6,668 bases of DNA from Glaciecola sp964446865. GTDB taxonomy: Bacteria; Pseudomonadota; Gammaproteobacteria; Enterobacterales; Alteromonadaceae. The position numbers were made by a program, and so were the translations under genes. The stretch spans positions 1 through 6,668 of the forward strand of contig CAYURD010000159.1 in assembly GCA_964446865.1 (NCBI GenBank), read 5' to 3'. The stretch's first letter is position 1. Each line of letters starts with the position of its first letter. Positions 1-5,121 of this stretch are shown one piece after another. Below the pieces are notes generated by a model. It saw nothing but the letters and a program-made list of their open reading frames with translations, had not been told where the DNA came from and did not search any database.

Positions 1-30
1 CCCATGCGAGAGTAGCACATCGCCAGACTT
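1..30 (+). rRNA. rrf: 5S ribosomal RNA, 3' end only (partial)
   Basis: The first 30 bases match the 3' end of gammaproteobacterial 5S rRNA: the run CCCATGCGAGAGTAG is the same as in the E. coli molecule as I recall it, and the following CGCCAGACT corresponds to the E. coli TGCCAGGCAT end that closes helix I. The 5' part lies outside the window. The gene is the last member of an rRNA operon that enters from the left. The exact mature end (29 or 30) is estimated by alignment with the E. coli molecule. Confidence 0.9.
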
Positions 31-34
31 CCAA

Positions 35-50
35 TTCTCTCGAAAGAGAA
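35..50 (+). other. Short hairpin just after the 5S rRNA
   Basis: Arms TTCTCT (35-40) and AGAGAA (45-50) are perfectly complementary around a CGAA tetraloop. It lies 5 bases after the 5S end and just before the terminator. It may help 3' trimming of the 5S precursor, or simply be a first weak stem of the termination region. It is not followed by a T-run on the plus strand, so it is not a terminator alone. Confidence 0.5.
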
Positions 51-82
51 AAAAAAGCCCGCATCAATGATGCGGGTTTTTT
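49..82. terminator. Bidirectional rho-independent terminator between rRNA operon and TPR gene
   Basis: An 8-bp GC-rich stem, CCCGCATC (58-65) with GATGCGGG (69-76), has a 3-base AAT loop. It is followed by six T on the plus strand (77-82). Read on the minus strand, the same stem is followed, after one C, by eight T (complement of the A-run 49-56). It therefore ends the rRNA operon from the left and the minus-strand TPR gene, whose stop codon is 16 bases away, from the right. Confidence 0.92.
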
Positions 83-98
83 GCTTTCTTGCGATCAA

Positions 99-1199
99 TT
101 AGCGATTTTTCTTAATTGCTCTCTTTATTTTTTTACTAAGCTTTTTATAGATCGATTCCATATTATCGATTTTAGGCTGTTTGATTTGTTTAATGGCCGC
201 GTCAGCAAGAACGGTTTCGTCTTGTTCAAATAGTAAGCCAGCTAAACGTAAATGCGCCCAATCTATAGAGGGAAGGCCAGTTAAATCAAAGTCAGCTATT
301 TTATATAACTCTATATAAGTTTCTAAATGCTTTACGCCAATATCCAACTGACTTTCACTTACTAATGCAATACGACCAATCTGATAATGACTATTTAGTA
401 CTGTCGACTTTTGTTGTTCATATTTTTCTTGCGCATCATCTTCCGTAATTTCGTCTGTTGGTAAAGAGCTCACTTTTAAAGCTGTAATGTTTTTATAAGT
501 TTCGATGGCATGATCATACTTTTCGTCGCTTACGTAAAAATTCGCTTTTTGACTCATTAAATCAAAAGATTCTGGGAACTTTTCCAGGCCAGTCTTAAGC
601 GTTTCAAGTGCTATGTCTTTCTCATCAACATTCCAGTGGTAGCTTGAAATAGCTGAGTAACCAAGTTCTTCATCTAGCGCTGCAATCGCTTTTGCTTGCA
701 CAAGTGCCTGTTCCATATCGCCGCCTGCAATAGAAGGCGCTGCCATATAAAATGTCATTAAACCTTGTAGATACTTAGGCTCATTTGGAGCCAATTTAGC
801 TGCCGTTTCTAAGCTTGCTTTCGCTTTTTTTGCGTAGCCTAATATACTAAACACACTATTTTGAGCTTGTCTGCCCATTATATCGGCGTGCATTAAAAAC
901 ATGTCAGGGTTTTCACTAAACGTTTCAATCGCGTTATCAGCCGCTTCTTCTGCATCATCTAGATCTATATTAGCTAAGCTATAGACGTAGAGCTGAAAAT
1001 GCTCAGGTGTGAAGTTACCTATGCCGACATTATCGAGTTGCTTAACAGATTGTTTAAATTCACCATTATCATAAAGAAACTGGATATCTTCTATTTCATT
1101 ATTTTGTGCAAAAACACTACTGCTAAATAACAAAATTATGACGATTTGAGTTAACAGAATAGACTGTAAAGTTTGCTTTGAGGGTTTGTTGGAGAACAT
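99..1199 (-). CDS. Exported tetratricopeptide-repeat protein of unknown partner
   Basis: The product is 366 residues. Residues 1-31 form a clear signal peptide: basic start, hydrophobic stretch LLTQIVIILLFSSS, and a likely cut after V-F-A at 31. The mature protein is therefore probably periplasmic or anchored outside the inner membrane. The rest is helical with degenerate TPR units. The clearest blocks are near 70-137 (paired helices with alanines and a terminal P-N-E-P), 143-175 (GLMTFYMAAPSIAGGDMEQA), 196-238 and 270-335. The APSIAGGD segment with a following A-rich helix is, as I recall, a recurring feature of a TPR family in marine gammaproteobacteria. The C-terminus is strongly basic (KKLSKKIKRAIKKNR). 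The start is supported by AAGGG (1206-1210), six bases before the ATG. There is no catalytic domain; such proteins usually scaffold protein contacts. The role is unknown. It converges on the rRNA operon and shares its terminator. Confidence 0.88.
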   Translation of the reverse strand: MFSNKPSKQTLQSILLTQIVIILLFSSSVFAQNNEIEDIQFLYDNGEFKQSVKQLDNVGIGNFTPEHFQLYVYSLANIDLDDAEEAADNAIETFSENPDMFLMHADIMGRQAQNSVFSILGYAKKAKASLETAAKLAPNEPKYLQGLMTFYMAAPSIAGGDMEQALVQAKAIAALDEELGYSAISSYHWNVDEKDIALETLKTGLEKFPESFDLMSQKANFYVSDEKYDHAIETYKNITALKVSSLPTDEITEDDAQEKYEQQKSTVLNSHYQIGRIALVSESQLDIGVKHLETYIELYKIADFDLTGLPSIDWAHLRLAGLLFEQDETVLADAAIKQIKQPKIDNMESIYKKLSKKIKRAIKKNR

Positions 1200-1216
1200 G
1201 CGCCGCCCTTGTTAAT

Positions 1217-1234
1217 GTTTATTGAACAATAAAC
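1217..1234. promoter_or_regulatory. 8-bp inverted repeat in the leader of the TPR gene
   Basis: GTTTATTG (1217-1224) and CAATAAAC (1227-1234) are perfect inverted copies separated by two bases. The repeat sits 17 bases upstream of the TPR start codon and overlaps the candidate -10 region. This is a typical place for a dimeric repressor site, but the sequence is AT-rich and matches no operator I can name. Confidence 0.35.
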
Positions 1235-1258
1235 TCAAGTGTAGCGCGTTTGTTTCAA
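1228..1258 (-). promoter_or_regulatory. Candidate promoter of the TPR gene
   Basis: On the minus strand TTGAAA (1253-1258) matches five of six -35 bases. The best -10, TTTATT (1228-1233), matches four of six but needs a long 19-base spacer. It is weak; TACACT (on the minus strand just upstream) is an alternative -10 without a good -35. Confidence 0.25.
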
Positions 1259-1291
1259 GGAGTTGTTAGATAAAATGTAACAAAAAGTACG

Positions 1292-1306
1292 GTTTAATTA
1301 TTAAAC
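1292..1306. repeat. 15-bp palindrome between the DUF3010 and TPR genes
   Basis: GTTTAAT (1292-1298) and ATTAAAC (1300-1306) are perfect inverted copies around one base. It lies 19 bases past the DUF3010 stop codon and 93 bases upstream of the TPR start. No T-run follows on the minus strand and the stem has only two GC pairs, so it is a poor terminator. A protein-binding site is possible. Confidence 0.3.
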
Positions 1307-1324
1307 GATAATTTGGTTTTGGCA

Positions 1325-1783
1325 TTACTCGGGGGCAACCGTACCCTCATTTCCATAAAAAAGATTCATTTGAACGGCGTACGCAATTTCAAATGCTTGC
1401 TGTTGAAAAACCTTTAAACCAGTTTCAGCAAATGCGACGGTTACAGGGTTTCTTTTTAAAGAAGCTTTAAGTGCAGTTGGGCTTATCAACTCAACATCGA
1501 GTTCATCAATGAGTTGAATAGCGGCTTCCATTTTAAAGCCAAATGCACCGCCAGCAAACTTACCTTTTTGTGGTCGCTCTTTAATAACGACTTTCTCGAC
1601 TTTATAATCTTCGATTAATTTAGCGAAAGTTGCTTGAAAGTAACGTAGGTCAGAGCTTCTATTTTGTTTGCTAAATTCGACTTTTCTTGCCCGACAATCT
1701 GGAATAGAAAAAAGTCCATCTTGATAGTGAAGTATACAAATAACAGCTTCACTTCCTTTAATTTCGACACCACAAATTCTCAT
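1325..1783 (-). CDS. DUF3010 family protein, predicted RNase H/RuvC-like fold
   Basis: The 152-residue product matches my memory of the DUF3010 family, a single-domain family of this length in gammaproteobacteria with no established function. The opening MRICGVEIKGSEAVICIL looks like the first hairpin of an RNase H-like fold, with E7 where RuvC has its first catalytic aspartate. VEKVVIKERPQKGKFAGG (62-79) holds a strand ending in E69, followed by a glycine-rich loop and a helix (KMEAAIQLID), much as in RuvC around its second acid. ELISPTALKASLKR (98-111) resembles the RuvC segment before its C-terminal helix, and E132 lies in the last helix (QAFEIAYAV). This placement is inference; nuclease activity is not shown, and glutamates replace aspartates. 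There is no signal peptide, so it should be cytoplasmic. AAGAG (1789-1793) precedes the start by five bases. It has its own gap from the cyclase gene and probably its own promoter. Confidence 0.85.
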   Translation of the reverse strand: MRICGVEIKGSEAVICILHYQDGLFSIPDCRARKVEFSKQNRSSDLRYFQATFAKLIEDYKVEKVVIKERPQKGKFAGGAFGFKMEAAIQLIDELDVELISPTALKASLKRNPVTVAFAETGLKVFQQQAFEIAYAVQMNLFYGNEGTVAPE

Positions 1784-1807
1784 ATTGACTCTTATATTGT
1801 TGTAAAC

Positions 1808-1836
1808 ATATCAATTATTACAGATTAACTGTTCAA
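1808..1836 (-). promoter_or_regulatory. Candidate promoter of the DUF3010 gene
   Basis: On the minus strand TTGAAC (1831-1836) lies 17 bases before TGATAT (1808-1813). The -35 fits well, the -10 only partly (three of six). The resulting leader would be about 17 bases. A nearby TG-T-AATAAT could serve as an extended -10 instead. No stem-loop with a T-run is seen in this 77-bp gap, so read-through from the cyclase gene is possible. Confidence 0.35.
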
Positions 1837-1860
1837 AAAACACTTTAAAAAGAATAAATG

Positions 1861-3720
1861 TCAGTTAATAACGATGGCATCTCTTCCTAATTCTTTCGCT
1901 CTGTACATCGCTTTATCAGCAACGTTTAATACGTCATGCTCACTGTCGCACTGAGTTGCGTCTGTAATGCCAACAGAACACGTTAATTTAGCACCTATTA
2001 CCATGGTTACAGACTCGTGGTAGGCGAGGTCTTCAGTAAATTCTATTATGAGTGATTGTGCTTGCTCAACGCTGGTAAATGGGAATATAAATAAAAACTC
2101 TTCGCCACCGATTCTGGCCACTAAGTCTGAAGAACGAAATGTATTTATGGCTAAATCCGAAAACGCCTGCAATATTTTATCGCCTGCGGCGTGTCCATAT
2201 TGATCATTGATTTGTTTGAAGTAGTCTAAGTCGACTAAGGCCACGGACAAATCAAATTTCTCTCTTTTGGCTAGTTTTAATTGTGTAACAAGCGTGGTAA
2301 ATGCGGTTCGTCTGTTGGCTAACGACGTTAATGAATCGGTATTGGCTAGGGTCGCTAACTCTTTTTGTAAACGTCGTGATTGTAAATACATGTATAAGCT
2401 GCCAATAGTAAGCGCTAGCAGTAAAAATACAATAACGAATAATAAATAGGATTGTTGTTTGTTGGCCGATAATTCTGCATTGACACTTGCGTTTTCTTCG
2501 GCAAGCAGAGTATTTTCATCGATCGTCTTTGTTAATTCAAAATCTGCTTGAAGCTGTGTGTATCTCTCGCTATCTTTTCGTTTGTTGTACGCAGCACGAT
2601 TTTCTTTTGCAAGCTTTTGTAATGTATATGCTTTTTCGAAATCACCCTTTGCACTGAATAGTTCTGCCTGCAAGTCCAACAAACTAGCGTATTGTGTTTG
2701 CATAGATTCCTCATTCGTAATAGGCAATGCTATATTGCTAAGCGTTATAGCATGATCAATAGAGTTATTATTCAGTGCAATTTGAGCAAGCTGTCTATAA
2801 ACGCCAACAAGTTGATATGGATTATTTGACAGTGTAAAAAGTTTTAGCGCTTTAACAAGACTGTTATGTGCAAGCTTTACTTTTCCTTGTTTTAAATAAA
2901 TGTCTGCCAACTCAGCAAGGGTATATGCTTGACCTTGACTATCATCCAAGTCTTCTGATATTTGTATAGATTGCGTAAATATATTGAGCGCTAAATCAAG
3001 TTGGTCCAAATTTTTATGAGCGCGGGCAGTACCAAAAAGGGCATCGCTATATTCCAGCATGCGTTCAGCTTCTTTAAAATAAACGGCTGATTGCATAAAA
3101 TAATTGATGGCGTTTTTATCATCTAGCATATATTCATGAGAAAGTGCGATGTAATATGCTACGTTGTCGGCATGAACTGAGACATCGTTATTAACAGCTA
3201 TTTTGTAAGCGTGTTGAAAGCTAAGCAATGCATTATCGTATTCGCCTAAGGTCAATTCTGCGACACCCTTTGCGATATTAGCGCTTTGTTGCAAATCGAA
3301 TTGATTGTTTTCCTTTGCCCATTCATACGCTTTGTTAGCATGTATCATCGCTATTTTGGCATCGCCAGCTAATTCATACGCGGTGGCAAGCCTTGTTAGC
3401 AGAGAATAGTAACGCCAAGGTTCGTTGATTTGGCTAACGTGTTGTTTTGCAAGCAATAAATGCTCGAGTGATTTGTCAGCCATGAAGACATTTAAATAAG
3501 CGCTGCCTAATAAATAGTGTAATTCGAAAGATGAAAAGGGGGAAGATTCGTTGTTATCGCTTGTAAAAGGCTCATATTCGCTAATGATAACTTGTGGAAT
3601 TATAGACGCTCGGTCAATTTCATTTTGAAAAGACGCAGAAAAATCATTACTAAGCGCTATGGAAGAATGCACGCACACGCAAAAGCCAACGAATATCGAA
3701 AATAACTTACTCAAATACAT
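1861..3720 (-). CDS. Membrane-bound TPR-GGDEF diguanylate cyclase
   Basis: The 619-residue product should make cyclic di-GMP from two GTP. A signal peptide or signal anchor covers 1-24 (hydrophobic core LFSIFVGFCVCV). Residues about 60-375 are TPR-like helix pairs, likely periplasmic and serving as sensor or partner-binding region. A charged, probably coiled-coil stretch (about 375-420) leads to one transmembrane helix (425-446), then the cytoplasmic GGDEF domain (461-618). Its landmarks are all present: DSLTSLANRR (462-471), metal-binding D497 in VDLDYFKQIND, active-site GGEEF (538-542), and ADKAMYRAKELGRD near the end. The inhibitory I-site R529-x-x-D532 is five residues before GGEEF, so product inhibition is expected. 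There is no EAL, PAS or HAMP domain. The start is set by the signal sequence; the ribosome site is weak (GGGC), and an ATG eight bases upstream is out of frame. The gene has its own promoter with an inverted repeat over it. Confidence 0.95.
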   Translation of the reverse strand: MYLSKLFSIFVGFCVCVHSSIALSNDFSASFQNEIDRASIIPQVIISEYEPFTSDNNESSPFSSFELHYLLGSAYLNVFMADKSLEHLLLAKQHVSQINEPWRYYSLLTRLATAYELAGDAKIAMIHANKAYEWAKENNQFDLQQSANIAKGVAELTLGEYDNALLSFQHAYKIAVNNDVSVHADNVAYYIALSHEYMLDDKNAINYFMQSAVYFKEAERMLEYSDALFGTARAHKNLDQLDLALNIFTQSIQISEDLDDSQGQAYTLAELADIYLKQGKVKLAHNSLVKALKLFTLSNNPYQLVGVYRQLAQIALNNNSIDHAITLSNIALPITNEESMQTQYASLLDLQAELFSAKGDFEKAYTLQKLAKENRAAYNKRKDSERYTQLQADFELTKTIDENTLLAEENASVNAELSANKQQSYLLFVIVFLLLALTIGSLYMYLQSRRLQKELATLANTDSLTSLANRRTAFTTLVTQLKLAKREKFDLSVALVDLDYFKQINDQYGHAAGDKILQAFSDLAINTFRSSDLVARIGGEEFLFIFPFTSVEQAQSLIIEFTEDLAYHESVTMVIGAKLTCSVGITDATQCDSEHDVLNVADKAMYRAKELGRDAIVIN

Positions 3721-3744
3721 TGCCCATTAAAACATCGATTGTTA

Positions 3745-3753
3745 AGTATAGCA
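3745..3753 (-). promoter_or_regulatory. Extended -10 promoter of the GGDEF gene
   Basis: On the minus strand the sequence TG-C-TATACT (3745-3753) is an extended -10 element; TATACT matches five of six consensus bases. No good -35 lies 17 bases upstream (TCCAAC), which extended -10 promoters tolerate. Transcription would begin near 3738, giving a leader of about 18 bases. Confidence 0.5.
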
Positions 3754-3764
3754 TTAAGGTGTGA

Positions 3765-3782
3765 AAAGTTGGATTCAACTTT
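3765..3782. promoter_or_regulatory. Inverted repeat over the -35 region of the GGDEF promoter (candidate operator)
   Basis: AAAGTTG (3765-3771) and CAACTTT (3776-3782) are perfect inverted copies around GATT. The centre lies where the -35 hexamer of the extended -10 promoter would be, so a dimer bound here would block or recruit polymerase. As RNA it could also fold, but no T-run follows on the minus strand beyond the arm itself. Confidence 0.4.
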
Positions 3783-3798
3783 AGTTTGAAAGTTTTGG

Positions 3799-3820
3799 TT
3801 GCCTGAGTAAGCTAGGGCAA
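3799..3820 (-). terminator. Stem-loop after the 67-residue gene (weak terminator or 3' end hairpin)
   Basis: Nine-base arms TTGCCTGAG (3799-3807) and CTAGGGCAA (3812-3820) pair with one mismatch and one G-T wobble around a four-base loop. It starts 10 bases past the stop codon of the small minus-strand gene. The following minus-strand bases are CCAAAACTTT, with no T-run, so a classical rho-independent terminator is not supported. It may protect a 3' end. Confidence 0.35.
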
Positions 3821-3830
3821 GGTCAATGGT

Positions 3831-4034
3831 TTAGTGTTTTTTAATATTTCGCATCATTGTTTCTGGAATGTTTTGTAGCGCTTTACCCAAAAAAGTGTCG
3901 TGAGTTACGTCGAGCAACTCTATGACCTCTAGTAATAACTGATGTGTTCTATCGTCACCAATATGTTGGCACTTAACTGCTAAGTCGGCTACTTCAACTT
4001 TTAGGTTTTTAAGCTTGTCGTCTATTGCTTTCAT
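3831..4034 (-). CDS. Small helical protein of unknown function, 67 residues
   Basis: I do not recognise this family. The protein has no signal peptide and no transmembrane stretch. It reads as two or three amphipathic helices: MKAIDDKLKNLKVEVADLAV with hydrophobic residues at heptad-like spacing, then THQLLLEVIELLDVTHDTFL, and a basic tail (MMRNIKKH). A small coiled-coil or dimer-forming cytoplasmic protein is likely. One cysteine (C22) is present, with no metal-binding pattern. That it is a real gene is supported by a good ribosome site, GGAG at 4041-4044, six bases before the ATG, by its own upstream region with promoter-like hexamers, and by a hairpin just after the stop. It lies 110 bp upstream of the cyclase gene on the same strand, but the cyclase promoter between them argues against a tight operon. 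Confidence 0.72.
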   Translation of the reverse strand: MKAIDDKLKNLKVEVADLAVKCQHIGDDRTHQLLLEVIELLDVTHDTFLGKALQNIPETMMRNIKKH

Positions 4035-4075
4035 TACACTCTCCGCAAGTTACCTAAGATAAAAGAGCTGAAGGG

Positions 4076-4103
4076 ATAAAACAATCAATCATTTCCGACT
4101 CAA
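4076..4103 (-). promoter_or_regulatory. Candidate promoter of the 67-residue gene
   Basis: On the minus strand TTGAGT (4098-4103) and TTTTAT (4076-4081) are separated by 16 bases; each matches four of six consensus positions. A 7-bp inverted repeat, TTTCCGA (4092-4098) with TCGGAAA (4117-4123), ends on the -35 hexamer. It lies in the 201-bp spacer between the divergent genes. Confidence 0.35.
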
Positions 4104-4199
4104 GAATGTTTTCGCATCGGAAAAATTTGGGTAAACAAACCCGCAATCGCCACATTCTCTTCAAATAACAAATTGTTTATCACAGTAGGGATCGAAAAC

Positions 4200-4208
4200 T
4201 GCTAAACT
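4200..4208 (+). promoter_or_regulatory. Candidate extended -10 promoter of the DUF2797 gene
   Basis: TG-C-TAAACT is an extended -10 element (four of six core bases) 27 bases before the ATG at 4236. No clear -35 sits 17 bases upstream. The odd palindrome AACAA-A-TTGTT lies about 20 bases further up, in the AT-rich stretch 4166-4180. Confidence 0.35.
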
Positions 4209-4235
4209 TATCGTTATTTAACTAAGCGAAACAAA

Positions 4236-5075
4236 ATGACAGTTGAATCTTCGGGCAATATAGCCAAAATGCAAGTCTCTACCAATAGCGAAGGCCTAGC
4301 CACTTATCATTTACCCATGGGCGATACACTCATAGACATGAGCGCATTAATTGGAGGTGATATTCGCTTTCAATATGCCGGTGAAATAAACTGCGTGCAC
4401 TGCGATCGTAAAACCAAGAAGAGCTTTAATCAGGGTTATTGTTACCCGTGTTTAACCCGTTTAGCGCAGTGTGATACTTGTATTATAAAACCTGAGCTAT
4501 GTCATTATGCTCAAGGCACTTGTAGGGAGCCAGAGTGGGGCGAGAAAAACTGTAAACAAGACCATTTTGTTTATATTGCTAACACGGGTCAAATTAAGGT
4601 GGGTATTACCAGACACGTCACTCAAGGTGTTTCATCTCGCTGGATTGACCAAGGTGCAACGCAAGCAATGGCTATCTTCAGGGTGCAAGAACGCTTGCTC
4701 AGTGGCTTACTTGAAATTGAGATTGCTAAGCACATTGGCGATAAAACTAATTGGCGCACTATGCTTAAAGGTGAACCCGATCAAATTGATTTAACCGACA
4801 TGCAATCAAAGGTCAATGAATTGATTAAAGAGCCACTTAGTCACTTACAAAGCCAATATGGCCTGCAAGCTTTTCAAGCTCTTGAACCTAACCCGATTAC
4901 TATTAAATACCCAGTACAACAATATCCGGTAAAGATTAAGTCAATCAATCTGGAAAAAGAGCCCATTTTTGAAGGTCAATTACTAGGTATAAAGGGACAG
5001 TATTTAATGCTTGATGGCGATCGGGTTATTAATATGCGCAAGTATTCTGGCTATAATTTAAGCTTGCAAGCGTAA
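4236..5075 (+). CDS. DUF2797 family protein: cysteine-rich zinc-ribbon-like region plus GIY-YIG-like segment
   Basis: The 279-residue product matches the DUF2797 family as I recall it, which has no established function. Residues 53-106 carry nine cysteines, in pairs C53-x2-C56, C69-x2-C72, C79-x2-C82 and then C89, C96, C106; these probably bind one or two zinc ions. Directly after comes HFVYIANTGQIKVGITR (110-126) and, nine residues on, R135-W136. That layout resembles the GIY-YIG nuclease core of I-TevI (a Y-containing strand, a K-V-G strand, then R-W in the first helix). Possible metal-binding acids are E160 and E162. The last third (about 215-279) is strand-rich and may be a small beta domain. 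Cytoplasmic, with no signal peptide. The start lacks a good ribosome site; M12 is an alternative. The oxidoreductase gene follows by 46 bp without a terminator, so co-transcription is possible. Confidence 0.87.
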   Translation: MTVESSGNIAKMQVSTNSEGLATYHLPMGDTLIDMSALIGGDIRFQYAGEINCVHCDRKTKKSFNQGYCYPCLTRLAQCDTCIIKPELCHYAQGTCREPEWGEKNCKQDHFVYIANTGQIKVGITRHVTQGVSSRWIDQGATQAMAIFRVQERLLSGLLEIEIAKHIGDKTNWRTMLKGEPDQIDLTDMQSKVNELIKEPLSHLQSQYGLQAFQALEPNPITIKYPVQQYPVKIKSINLEKEPIFEGQLLGIKGQYLMLDGDRVINMRKYSGYNLSLQA

Positions 5076-5121
5076 GTGCTTTTCGCTTCATCTGCACATA
5101 CATTAAGAAGAAACACTGAAA

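Noticed and set aside
2267..2755. Open frames on the plus strand (2267-2449, 2558-2755) and a second minus frame (2532-2714) inside the cyclase gene
   Set aside because: They overlap a full-length, domain-complete GGDEF gene, have no ribosome sites or recognisable protein character, and are explained as shadows of that gene.
4126..4143. Stem-loop GGGT/ACCC in the divergent spacer as a terminator or riboswitch piece
   Set aside because: Four base pairs with a six-base loop is not enough, and no longer fold or known riboswitch motif is visible there.
5057..5090. Terminator between the DUF2797 and oxidoreductase genes
   Set aside because: Only short stems (GCTTGCAAGC, AAGC/GCTT) can be drawn, without a GC-rich stem followed by a T-run.
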